A DNA stretch of 8,182 bases from Alphaproteobacteria bacterium (GTDB lineage Bacteria; Pseudomonadota; Alphaproteobacteria; Sphingomonadales; Sphingomonadaceae). This document shows, in pieces, positions 1 to 5,733 of this stretch. The notes under the pieces were generated by a model. That model searched no databases, was not told where the DNA came from, and worked only from the letters and a program-made list of their open reading frames with translations. The number at the start of each line of letters is the position of its first letter. Position 1 is the first letter of the stretch. Made by a program: the position numbers and the translations under genes. The stretch covers positions 1 to 8,182 of the forward strand of contig JAENVZ010000282.1 in NCBI GenBank assembly GCA_016650315.1. Reading direction: 5' to 3'.

Positions 1-464
1 CGGCGGCGATCAAGGCGCTGGATTATATGGGGTTGCACAAGGGGCAGAGGATGGAGGATGTCGCCGTTGAGCATATCTTCATCGGCAGTTGTACCAACAG
101 CCGGATCGAGGATCTGCGCGCCGCCGCCGCCGTATTGAAAGGCCGCCATCTGGCAGCAGGCATCAAACAGGCGCTGGTCGTGCCTGGCTCCGGTCTCGTC
201 AAGCGTCAGGCAGAGGCGGAAGGCCTTGATAGAATCTTTACCGAAGCGGGCCTAGAATGGCGTGAGCCGGGCTGTTCGGCATGCCTTGGCATGAACCCGG
301 ACAAGGTGCCCAGTGGGGAGCGGTGCGCATCGACGTCCAACCGCAATTTCATGGGGCGGCAGGGACCGGGCGCAAGAACCCACCTCGTCTCGCCCGCCAT
401 GGCTGCCGCAGCTGCCGTGACCGGGCATTTGACCGACGTGCGTGAACTTATGGGGAATGACTGA
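1..464 (+). CDS. leuC: 3-isopropylmalate dehydratase large subunit LeuC, C-terminal part (5' end outside window)
   Basis: LeuC is the catalytic [4Fe-4S] subunit of isopropylmalate isomerase, a cytosolic aconitase-family enzyme. With LeuD it converts 2-isopropylmalate to 3-isopropylmalate in leucine synthesis. About 153 codons are present, with the reading frame open from base 3, roughly the last third of a protein usually near 470 residues. All three cluster-binding cysteines are visible: one in the IGSCTNSR motif (codon 90-92) and two in [12 protein letters not shown] (codons 273-275 and 282-284). The C-terminal substrate-binding block [10 protein letters not shown] follows and the reading ends normally in TGA (462-464), so nothing looks broken. 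An internal ATG at 51 and an earlier one at 27 are not starts, because family sequence continues upstream to the window edge. The stop overlaps the ATG of a 38-codon frame that leads into leuD, so the three are probably co-transcribed and translationally coupled. Confidence 0.97.
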   Translation, partial: AAIKALDYMGLHKGQRMEDVAVEHIFIGSCTNSRIEDLRAAAAVLKGRHLAAGIKQALVVPGSGLVKRQAEAEGLDRIFTEAGLEWREPGCSACLGMNPDKVPSGERCASTSNRNFMGRQGPGARTHLVSPAMAAAAAVTGHLTDVRELMGND

Positions 465-580
465 TGAAATGGGCCTTTTATCTGTTGCTGGCCGGGACTT
501 TGGGCAGCGGGGTCATGGCGCTTGCCACGGCGGGGCAGGCGGCACCTGAACCTTCGGCGATGCCGGGGAAAGCGGAATAA
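464..580 (+). CDS. 38-residue putative exported or membrane microprotein between leuC and leuD
   Basis: This is a short frame whose ATG (464-466) overlaps the leuC stop (TGATG) and whose TAA (578-580) overlaps the leuD ATG (TAATG). It fills the gap between the two genes exactly. The product starts [11 protein letters not shown], which is a charged N-terminus followed by a hydrophobic stretch (about residues 4-21). It then has a signal-peptidase-like GQA-AP junction near residues 25-28 and a short polar Pro/Ala/Glu tail. It could be a tiny exported peptide, a single-span membrane peptide, or a frame kept only to couple leuD translation to leuC. A GGGGA-like ribosome site lies about 7 bases upstream, inside the end of leuC. 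I recognise no family. The start/stop overlaps on both sides and the signal-like composition support real translation; no function is claimed. Confidence 0.6.
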   Translation: MKWAFYLLLAGTLGSGVMALATAGQAAPEPSAMPGKAE

Positions 581-1164
581 TGGACGCTGTTTCTGTTGTT
601 GAAGGCCGCGCCTATCCGCTGGGTACGAAGAATGTCGATACCGACATGATTATCGCGGCTAAATGGTTGAAGACGATCAGCCGTTCGGGACTTGGCAAAG
701 GTGCATTTGAAGCGTTGCGGCAGGACCCGGACAACGTCTTTGACGATCCCGAATATCAGGGTGCACCGATTCTGATCGCGGGTGACAATTTCGGTTGTGG
801 ATCGAGCCGCGAACATGCCGCATGGGCTCTCAATGATATGGGCGTCGTGGCCGTCATTGCACCCAGCTTTTCCGATATTTTCTCCAGTAACGCCTTCAAG
901 AACGGCATATTGACGGTGGAACTGCCGCAAGATGCGATTGATCGGCTGCTGGAGGTGGCGAAGACCAATCCCATCCACATTGACCTTGATACGCAAAGCG
1001 TCACAACACCTTTTCAGGACCGTTTCGAATTCGCCATCGACCCCTTTCGCAAGCATTGTCTTGCTGGCGGGTTGGACGAGATCGGCCTGACGCTGGAACA
1101 GGATGCGGCGATCGCCCGCTATGAGAGGACGGAGCAGAACTGGCTTCGACCGGTAACGGCGTAA
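580..1164 (+). CDS. leuD: 3-isopropylmalate dehydratase small subunit LeuD
   Basis: This is the small swivel subunit that completes isopropylmalate isomerase with LeuC in the cytosol. It has 194 residues, close to the usual size of about 200. Visible family blocks are KNVDTDMI near residues 17-24, the swivel-loop signature [12 protein letters not shown] at 69-80, and [15 protein letters not shown] at 158-172 near the C-terminus. The start at 580 is fixed by the family N-terminus (a short lead into the NVDTD block) and by its one-base overlap with the preceding microprotein stop. GGA at 574-576 and GGGGAAA slightly further upstream could serve as the ribosome site, but coupling from the upstream frame seems as important. 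The end of the gene lies inside a predicted hairpin (1140-1189) that may end the leu transcript. No key residue is missing. Confidence 0.97.
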   Translation: MDAVSVVEGRAYPLGTKNVDTDMIIAAKWLKTISRSGLGKGAFEALRQDPDNVFDDPEYQGAPILIAGDNFGCGSSREHAAWALNDMGVVAVIAPSFSDIFSSNAFKNGILTVELPQDAIDRLLEVAKTNPIHIDLDTQSVTTPFQDRFEFAIDPFRKHCLAGGLDEIGLTLEQDAAIARYERTEQNWLRPVTA

Positions 1165-1195
1165 AGGCATCGCGGTTCGAAGCGGCCAGATTTTC
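1140..1195 (+). terminator. Possible terminator hairpin spanning the leuD stop codon
   Basis: GCTTCGA (1143-1149) pairs perfectly with TCGAAGC (1177-1183). The stem extends inward by CCG/CGG (1150-1152/1173-1175, one T bulged) and outward by CTG/CAG (1140-1142/1187-1189, GGC bulged). The loop is about 20 bases and contains the leuD TAA. ATTTTC follows directly. The bulges, long loop and short T run make this an imperfect intrinsic terminator. Its place at the end of leuD, ahead of a 110-base gap with no gene, fits a terminator or attenuating structure. Confidence 0.35.
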
Positions 1196-1304
1196 AGTCC
1201 AGGACCATGCGATAAAACACGATCACAATCGCTTCGTGGCCGTTGCGTAATATTGATGCCGCGCTTACTTTCCATAATGAAGATTTCAGACACAGGATGC
1301 GCCG

Positions 1305-1628
1305 ATGACCAGTTTTAAAGATCGTGAACAGGCCTTTGAAGCCAAGTTTGCCCACGATGCGGAAACGCAGTTCAAGATTATTGCTCGTCGCAATCGACTG
1401 TTGGGCGAATGGGCGGCGGCGAAAATGGGTCTGACCAAGGAAGAAACCGAAGCCTATGGCAAGGCGGTGATTCAAGCGGATTTTGAAGAAGCGGGCGATG
1501 AGGATGTGATTCGCAAGGTGCTGGGCGATCTGACCTCCGCTGGCGTTGATGCCGACGACATGATGGTCCGCAGCGCGCTCGACGAAAAGGCAGTTGAGGC
1601 GCGTCGCCAGTTCATAGAAATGAAGTAG
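1305..1628 (+). CDS. F1Fo-ATPase zeta subunit (DUF1476 family inhibitor)
   Basis: This is a 107-residue member of the DUF1476 family. The family is known as the zeta subunit of alphaproteobacterial F1Fo-ATPase, where the N-terminal segment enters F1 and blocks ATP hydrolysis, as IF1 does in mitochondria. The N-terminus FKDREQAFEAKFAHDAETQF (residues 4-23) followed by ARRNRLLGEWAA (27-38) is the family hallmark: a charged inhibitory helix leading into a helical bundle. The rest (GDEDVIRKVLGDL, AVEARRQFIEMK) is acidic and helical as expected. The start is supported by AGGA at 1294-1297, seven bases before the ATG. The gene is separated from leuD by about 140 bases and followed after 11 bases by bolA, whose ribosome site overlaps this gene's stop. 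Family assignment is firm; inhibitory strength in this organism cannot be judged, since zeta activity varies between alphaproteobacteria. Confidence 0.9.
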   Translation: MTSFKDREQAFEAKFAHDAETQFKIIARRNRLLGEWAAAKMGLTKEETEAYGKAVIQADFEEAGDEDVIRKVLGDLTSAGVDADDMMVRSALDEKAVEARRQFIEMK

Positions 1629-1639
1629 GAATTTTTGTC

Positions 1640-1873
1640 ATGGCGATGACCGCGCAGGATATAGAAAATATGATCCGGCAGGCGATCCCCGATGCGGACG
1701 TCGAAATCACGGACCTGGCAGGTGATGGCGACCATTACGCCGCGCGGGTTGTGGCGGCAAGTTTTCGAGGGATGAGCCGGGTGAAGCAGCATCAGGCGGT
1801 TTATGCGGCATTGGGTGGGCGCATGGGCGGCGTATTGCATGCCTTGCAGTTGACGACAGCCATCCCCAACTAG
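1640..1873 (+). CDS. bolA: BolA family protein (partner of monothiol glutaredoxin)
   Basis: This is a small cytosolic protein of 77 residues with the BolA fold. BolA-family proteins bind CGFS glutaredoxins through a shared [2Fe-2S] cluster and help in iron-sulfur trafficking or iron sensing. Visible features are the GDGDHYAARVV loop (residues 28-38), with His32 at the variable His/Cys ligand position. The RVKQHQAVYAAL helix follows at 47-58, and the invariant C-terminal His67 lies in HALQL. The short length and HALQL ending resemble the IbaG/BolA2-like branch more than the longer E. coli BolA. AGGA at 1627-1630, overlapping the zeta stop codon, lies nine bases before the first ATG. The in-frame ATG at 1646 is 15 bases away, so 1640 is preferred. 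The adjacent monothiol glutaredoxin gene supports the functional pairing. Confidence 0.92.
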   Translation: MAMTAQDIENMIRQAIPDADVEITDLAGDGDHYAARVVAASFRGMSRVKQHQAVYAALGGRMGGVLHALQLTTAIPN

Positions 1874-1889
1874 GGTTGGATAGATTTCA

Positions 1890-1910
1890 GCCCGGCCATG
1901 CGGGCCTTTT
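1890..1910 (+). terminator. Short GC hairpin plus T run between bolA and grxD
   Basis: GCCCG (1890-1894) pairs with CGGGC (1901-1905) around a six-base loop and is followed by CTTTT (1906-1910). The five-pair GC stem with a T run is a small intrinsic terminator or partial attenuator 17 bases after the bolA stop. The stem is short, so read-through into grxD is likely. Confidence 0.4.
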
Positions 1911-1928
1911 GAATATTTGGAGCAGTTT

Positions 1929-2261
1929 ATGACAGACGCCGTGAAGTCGCGCATTGGGGAGATTGTCAAATCTTCCGATGTCGTGCTGTTCATGAAGGGC
2001 ACGCCCCTTTTTCCGCAATGTGGTTTTTCCAGCCGTGCGATCGCCATTCTTGACCATTTGGGCGTTGAATTTGAAAGCGTCGATGTGCTTCAGGACCAAG
2101 AGGTCCGGCAGGGGATCAAGGAATTTTCCGACTGGCCGACTATCCCCCAGCTATATGTGAAGGGTGAATTTGTCGGTGGCAGCGACATCATGATGGAAAT
2201 GTTCGAAGCGGGCGAATTGCATCAGTTGATGATTGACCAGAGCGTCGCGCGGCAGGGCTGA
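1929..2261 (+). CDS. grxD: Monothiol (CGFS) glutaredoxin, Grx4/GrxD type
   Basis: This is a 110-residue cytosolic single-domain monothiol glutaredoxin. The family uses the CGFS cysteine and glutathione to hold a [2Fe-2S] cluster in a homodimer or in a heterodimer with BolA, for cluster transfer and iron regulation rather than classical disulfide reduction. The sequence shows [16 protein letters not shown] (residues 22-37) with Cys31 and the glutathione-binding Lys23. It also shows WPTIPQLY (69-76) with the cis-proline, and GGSDIMMEM (83-91). The frame can be extended upstream to a TTG at 1917. The ATG at 1929 has GGAG (1919-1922) six bases before it and gives the standard family N-terminus, so it is taken as the start. 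The gene lies 55 bases after bolA, across a small hairpin. Identity is very secure; whether it shares a transcript with bolA is not. Confidence 0.96.
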   Translation: MTDAVKSRIGEIVKSSDVVLFMKGTPLFPQCGFSSRAIAILDHLGVEFESVDVLQDQEVRQGIKEFSDWPTIPQLYVKGEFVGGSDIMMEMFEAGELHQLMIDQSVARQG

Positions 2262-2275
2262 TTCGCGTCAATTTC

Positions 2276-2299
2276 GGCAATAGTTGCTATTAGCCCTTT
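2276..2299 (+). terminator. Weak hairpin after grxD
   Basis: GGC-AATAG (2276-2283) pairs with CTATT-GCC (2287-2295, one bulged A at 2292) around a TTG loop, followed by CTTT. It sits 14 bases past the grxD stop and 33 bases before the recQ ATG. The stem is half A-T and the T run is only three bases, so this is a weak terminator at best. Confidence 0.25.
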
Positions 2300-2332
2300 C
2301 GCCTGCGGCATGGCCTGTCTATCACGGCGCCA

Positions 2333-4099
2333 ATGCGTTCCGATCCGCTTTCCATCCTGCATTCGACCTTTGGCTTTTCCTCCTTTCGCGGAGTGCAGGG
2401 GCAGGTGGTGGAGCGTGTGTTGTCGGGGCTTCATTGCCTCGCCATCATGCCGACAGGGGCTGGAAAATCGCTATGCTACCAACTCCCATCTGTGGTGCTT
2501 GACGGCTGCTGCGTCGTCATATCGCCGCTCATTGCGCTGATGCACGACCAGCTTCGTGCCGCGCAGGCGGTGGGGATCAAGGCGGCGAGCCTGACCTCGG
2601 TCGATGCTGATTGGCGTGAGACGCAGGAGCGGTTGCGCTCTGGCGATCTCGACCTGCTCTATGTTGCGCCAGAACGTGCGTCGGGGCAGGGATTTCGCGA
2701 TTTGCTGCGTTCCTCGAAAATTGCGATGTTTGCTATCGACGAGGCGCATTGTGTGTCCGAATGGGGGCATGATTTCCGGCCCGATTACCGGATGCTGCGG
2801 CCATTGCTTGATGAATTTCCCGGCATAGCGCGTCTGGCGCTAACCGCTACAGCGGACGCGCATACGCGGGAAGATATTCTTGTCCAGCTCGGCATCCCAC
2901 GGGACGGGATGATTATTTCGGGCTTCGACCGACCGAACATTCGTTATGATGTCCACCCGCGCGCGGGCCTGACCCGCCAGATCGCGGATCTTGTCGCATC
3001 CCAGCCCGGCCCCGGCATCATCTATGCCCAAACGCGCGCCGCAACCGAAAAAATGGCCGCCAGCCTGTCAGTCAACGGTCGGCCGGTGAGGGCCTATCAC
3101 GCCGGACTTCCGCCCGAAACACGGCGGGCGAACCAGTCCGCCTTCATCGCCAGCGAAGATATGGTGATGGTCGCAACCATCGCCTTTGGCATGGGCATCG
3201 ACAAGCCCGATGTGCGCTTTGTCGCCCATGCGGGCCTGCCCAAATCTATTGAGGCCTATTATCAGGAAAGCGGGCGGGCCGGGCGCGATGGCGAACCGGC
3301 GCAGGCGCATCTTTTCTGGGGAGCGGACGATTTTGCCAGGGCGCGCCAGCGGATTTCCGAACTGGACGAGGCGCGACAAAAGGGTGAGCGCACCCGCATC
3401 GCATCCTTGGGCGCGCTGGTGGAAACCGGGGGGTGTCGCCGCGCCATATTGCTGCGCCACTTCGGCGAAAATCCGCCGGAAAATTGCGGGAATTGCGACA
3501 ATTGCCTAAATCCGCCAACCGGAATCGACGTCACCGAAACCGCGCGCAAATTCCTGTCCGCTGTCTATCGCACCGGCCAGAGTTTCGGCGCGGGTCATGT
3601 CGAGGCGGTGCTGACCGGCGCTACGAACGACAAGGTGCAACAGCGAGGGCACGATCGCCTGTCCGTCTTTGGCATAATCGAGGGGGATGAAGCGGCACTT
3701 ATCAAGCCGGTTTCGCGGGCGTTGTTGCTGCGCGACGCGCTGGAAACCAACGAGCATGGCGGCTTGCAGCTTGGACCCAATGCGCGGGCCATCCTGCGCG
3801 GGGAGCAGCCGGTGACGCTGGTTCTGCCGCCAAAGCAGGAGCGGCGGGGCAAACGCAATCAGGCCGCCAATCCTGTCAATGATCCGCTGTTTGATGCGCT
3901 GCGCGCCTGTCGCCGCGAACTGGCGCTGGAGGCAGGCGTGCCGCCCTATGTCATTTTCCACGACAGCACCTTGCGGGAAATGGCCGAACGGCGGCCTGCC
4001 AGCATCCATGACCTGTCGCAGATTTCCGGCGTCGGCACGCGCAAGCTGGATGCCTATGGGCAGGCGTTTCTGGACACTATAGCCGGATTTTCGCATTGA
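2333..4099 (+). CDS. recQ: ATP-dependent DNA helicase RecQ
   Basis: This is a 3'-to-5' superfamily 2 DNA helicase of recombination and replication-fork repair, acting in the cytosol on DNA. It has 588 residues, near the usual 600. The N-terminal FGFSSFRGVQ (13-22) is the Q-motif region. Walker A is MPTGAGKS (39-46), and DEAH (136-139) is followed by the RecQ aromatic-rich loop CVSEWGHDFRPDYR (140-153). TAT of motif III is at 171-173 and QESGRAGRDG (311-320) is motif VI. Cys368, Cys385, Cys388 and Cys391 form the zinc site with the same 17-3-3 spacing as E. coli RecQ. A winged-helix region follows, and one HRDC domain ends the protein (about 517-586, with ISGVGTRKLDAYG). No clear Shine-Dalgarno precedes the ATG at 2333, but it gives the family N-terminus directly. 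The gene looks intact. Confidence 0.97.
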   Translation: MRSDPLSILHSTFGFSSFRGVQGQVVERVLSGLHCLAIMPTGAGKSLCYQLPSVVLDGCCVVISPLIALMHDQLRAAQAVGIKAASLTSVDADWRETQERLRSGDLDLLYVAPERASGQGFRDLLRSSKIAMFAIDEAHCVSEWGHDFRPDYRMLRPLLDEFPGIARLALTATADAHTREDILVQLGIPRDGMIISGFDRPNIRYDVHPRAGLTRQIADLVASQPGPGIIYAQTRAATEKMAASLSVNGRPVRAYHAGLPPETRRANQSAFIASEDMVMVATIAFGMGIDKPDVRFVAHAGLPKSIEAYYQESGRAGRDGEPAQAHLFWGADDFARARQRISELDEARQKGERTRIASLGALVETGGCRRAILLRHFGENPPENCGNCDNCLNPPTGIDVTETARKFLSAVYRTGQSFGAGHVEAVLTGATNDKVQQRGHDRLSVFGIIEGDEAALIKPVSRALLLRDALETNEHGGLQLGPNARAILRGEQPVTLVLPPKQERRGKRNQAANPVNDPLFDALRACRRELALEAGVPPYVIFHDSTLREMAERRPASIHDLSQISGVGTRKLDAYGQAFLDTIAGFSH

Positions 4100-4100
4100 A

Positions 4101-4140
4101 GCCGCTTGCACCCAGGTGCGCCAATATGGATAAGCGGCGC
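4101..4140 (+). promoter_or_regulatory. Nested inverted repeats between recQ and the DUF442 gene
   Basis: An outer perfect seven-base inverted repeat, GCCGCTT (4101-4107) with AAGCGGC (4132-4138), encloses an inner one, GCACC (4108-4112) with GGTGC (4115-4119). A competing pair GCGCC (4118-4122) with GGCGC (4136-4140) would break both. No T run follows, so this is not a normal intrinsic terminator. It starts two bases after the recQ stop and ends four bases before the ribosome site of the next gene. It could be a 3' structure of the recQ message or a translation-control element. The function is inferred from layout only. Confidence 0.3.
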
Positions 4141-4167
4141 GAACAGGAAAGGATCAATTCATGCTGA
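4126..4167 (+). other. Possible 13-residue leader frame overlapping the DUF442 start
   Basis: An ATG at 4126-4128 opens a 13-codon frame (MDKRREQERINSC) ending in TGA at 4165-4167, just past the ATG (4161) of the DUF442 gene. A partial ribosome site AGGTG (4114-4118) is seven bases upstream of it, inside the inner hairpin. The layout would suit translational coupling. A frame this short may well be chance. Confidence 0.15.
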
Positions 4168-4589
4168 AAACCCTCACCGACGATATCTTCGTCGCGCCCC
4201 AGATTTCCGTGGCGTATGTCGAGCAGGCAAAGGCGCTGGGCGTGACGCTGGTCATCAACAATCGCCCTGATCATGAGTCGCCTGACCAGCCCGAAGGTAC
4301 GGAAATCGAGGCGGCGGCGCGGGCGGCGGGCATGGCCTATGCTGCTATCCCTGTAACCCATGCGGGTTTTTCCGCCGGGCAACTTGATGCGATGGAAAAG
4401 GCGCTGGACGAAGCGCAGGGCAAAGTGCTTGCTTTTTGCCGCTCGGGTACGCGCAGCACGCTCCTTTGGGCGCTCACCCGCGCACGGGCGGGTGACAATT
4501 GCGACAAGCTGAGCGCGACGGCGGCAAGGGCCGGTTACGACCTTTCGCCAGTCCGCCCGATGATGGACGCATTATCGGCGGGAAGATGA
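4161..4589 (+). CDS. TIGR01244/DUF442 family protein, probable sulfurtransferase- or phosphatase-like
   Basis: This is a 142-residue cytosolic protein of the family that also forms the N-terminal domain of some beta-lactamase-hydrolase-like (Blh) sulfide-detoxification proteins. It has a dual-specificity-phosphatase fold. Recognisable parts are the N-terminus ending in FVAPQIS (10-16), VINNRPDHES (31-40) and the helix around FSAGQLDAMEKAL (70-82). The active loop is FCRSGTRS (92-99) with Cys93 and Arg98. Four residues separate this Cys and Arg, giving a six-residue loop like that of rhodaneses, whereas tyrosine phosphatases have CX5R. Sulfur or persulfide chemistry is therefore a fair guess, though not shown. 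The ATG at 4161 has a strong AGGAAAGGA (4145-4153) seven bases upstream. It follows recQ by 61 bases on the same strand. No Blh-type metallo-hydrolase domain is attached or adjacent. Confidence 0.85.
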   Translation: MLKTLTDDIFVAPQISVAYVEQAKALGVTLVINNRPDHESPDQPEGTEIEAAARAAGMAYAAIPVTHAGFSAGQLDAMEKALDEAQGKVLAFCRSGTRSTLLWALTRARAGDNCDKLSATAARAGYDLSPVRPMMDALSAGR

Positions 4590-4607
4590 TGCGGGCGCGG
4601 CGTAGTT

Positions 4608-5324
4608 TTACCTGATCGCCTGTACTGCCCCATTGGTTACTGCGGCAAGCTTCAGCCGTTCGTCCCATTCCTTTCGGCATTCGGGACGCAGCTTTGTCTT
4701 TTTCCAGCATTTGTCGTCGAACGAGGGCAGGTTGGGGCGGTAATTGTAGGTTGGATTGCCAAAGGCCTGATCGCCATAGGGTGCCAGGCTGTTGCGCAGT
4801 TCACGCATCCGTTTTTGCGCGACTTCGTAGAGTTTCCCGCGTGGCTGGAAAATGGTGTCACGTCCGATCGATCCGGCTGTCTGGCAAAAATTCAACTGGG
4901 CGCGGACCGTTGAAAAACCCAGATAGATACGCGTGCCATATTGGTCGAGCGCCTTTTGTCCGCCTTTTCCCTGCGTGCGTTTGAAATAGCCCGCCAGTGT
5001 ATCAAACGCGCTAGCCAGTTCAGCACGATGATGGGCAATTGTGGCGTTGTAGTTGCCGAGCGTCAGCAAGGTCGGTTCGAACTGGCATTGCAGCGCGGCG
5101 ACATTCAGGCCTGCACGCAGATTCCACAGCAGCGCCGCACGATATTCCGCCGGTGTTGCGCCGGGAAGCTGTATACCGATATTGGGTTCATTTCCCTCTG
5201 ACAATGGACCGCTCAAATCAGCGGGTTTCCAGAAAAATTGCGCAGACGCTGGCGTAGCCAAAGCAATCATCGCTCCCGCTGCGGCCATGCACAAAGTTCG
5301 CGTCGCTTGATTGATGTTCATCAT
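4608..5324 (-). CDS. Secreted four-cysteine protein of unknown function
   Basis: This protein has 238 residues and a clear Sec signal peptide: polar N-terminus, hydrophobic CMAAAGAMIALA, and a signal-peptidase I site at ASA-QF (residues 26-30). It is therefore likely periplasmic or outer-membrane associated. The mature part has four cysteines (80, 147, 206, 216), enough for two disulfides. It has helical stretches around 58-72 and 95-115, and an aromatic/proline-rich segment YNYRPNLPSFDDKCW (193-207). It resembles conserved hypothetical proteins of sphingomonads as I remember them, but I recognise no named domain and assign no function. Two consecutive ATG codons start the frame. AGAGG lies three bases before the first and six before the second, so the true start may be 5321. 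The gene lies 37 bases downstream of a lipoprotein gene on the same strand and converges on the DUF442 gene with an 18-base gap. Confidence 0.85.
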   Translation of the reverse strand: MMNINQATRTLCMAAAGAMIALATPASAQFFWKPADLSGPLSEGNEPNIGIQLPGATPAEYRAALLWNLRAGLNVAALQCQFEPTLLTLGNYNATIAHHRAELASAFDTLAGYFKRTQGKGGQKALDQYGTRIYLGFSTVRAQLNFCQTAGSIGRDTIFQPRGKLYEVAQKRMRELRNSLAPYGDQAFGNPTYNYRPNLPSFDDKCWKKTKLRPECRKEWDERLKLAAVTNGAVQAIR

Positions 5325-5361
5325 TGGCCTCTGGTTTTTGCGTGATCGTTATCGATGCGAC

Positions 5362-5652
5362 TTATTGATCCGCGATCACATCTTCGTTGGTCTTCTTGTC
5401 AGTCCCGGTGGTGCTGTTATCCGCTTCGGTTGCTGGCTTGGCGCCATTTGCCACTGGGGGTACCGCAATGCCTCCAGTCTGTACACCATCAAGGTCGGTC
5501 ATTGCATCGCTTGCCGTGCCGTCCACCACTTCCATATCGTGCATGGCAACGGTTTGTTCGCCTTTATCACTGTCTCCGCCACTGCACGCGGAAAGCACGG
5601 CGATTGCAAAGCTCGTGGTCATGAAACGCAGGAACGGCAAGGTGTGCGACAT
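5362..5652 (-). CDS. Small lipoprotein of unknown function
   Basis: This is a 96-residue frame with a type II signal: hydrophobic FMTTSFAIAVLSAC with lipobox LSAC, so Cys23 would be lipidated. Ser follows the cysteine rather than Asp, which by the usual Lol rule favours the outer membrane. The mature part is low-complexity and acidic (many Asp, Glu, Thr, Gly, Ala), with no folded domain that I can recognise, so it is probably disordered. GGAG lies nine bases upstream of the ATG at 5652, which favours that start over the internal Met11. The next gene on this strand, the secreted four-cysteine protein, begins 37 bases after the stop, so the two probably share a transcript. The frame is short, but the lipobox, ribosome site and context support it as real. 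Confidence 0.75.
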   Translation of the reverse strand: MSHTLPFLRFMTTSFAIAVLSACSGGDSDKGEQTVAMHDMEVVDGTASDAMTDLDGVQTGGIAVPPVANGAKPATEADNSTTGTDKKTNEDVIADQ

Positions 5653-5697
5653 TTATCTTTTCTCCGATTCTCGCGGTACGACCCGCAGTGGTGTCCC

Positions 5698-5726
5698 ATA
5701 AAGGGGAAAGCCTAGCGCCATGTAAA
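5698..5726 (-). promoter_or_regulatory. Candidate promoter for the lipoprotein gene
   Basis: On the minus strand TTTACA (5726-5721) is followed after 17 bases by CTTTAT (5703-5698), 45 bases before the lipoprotein ATG. The -35 match to TTGACA is good (5 of 6), but the -10 match is poor. It lies in the 81-base gap after lipB and would give the lipoprotein and secreted-protein pair its own transcript. Confidence 0.2.
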
Positions 5727-5733
5727 GCATTGC

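Noticed and set aside
478..1293. 271-codon minus-strand frame opposite leuD
   Set aside because: It lies antisense to leuD, which is certain, and its product has the Arg/Cys/His-rich composition of a shadow frame with no recognisable domain.
1165..1304. Promoter, small RNA or tRNA in the leuD-zeta gap
   Set aside because: A CATAAT at 1273-1278 resembles a -10 box, but no -35 box lies at a suitable distance, and there is no cloverleaf or other structure beyond the hairpin at the leuD end.
1917..1928. TTG start for grxD adding four residues
   Set aside because: The GGAG at 1919-1922 is placed correctly for ATG 1929 and would be inside the coding sequence if TTG 1917 were used.
3506..4111. 201-codon minus-strand frame opposite recQ
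   Set aside because: It mirrors the intact recQ 3' region, including the HRDC domain, and shows no family feature of its own.
5311..5715. 134-codon plus-strand frame opposite the lipoprotein gene
   Set aside because: The minus-strand frame here has a lipobox and ribosome site, while the plus-strand product is Cys/His/Arg-rich with no pattern.
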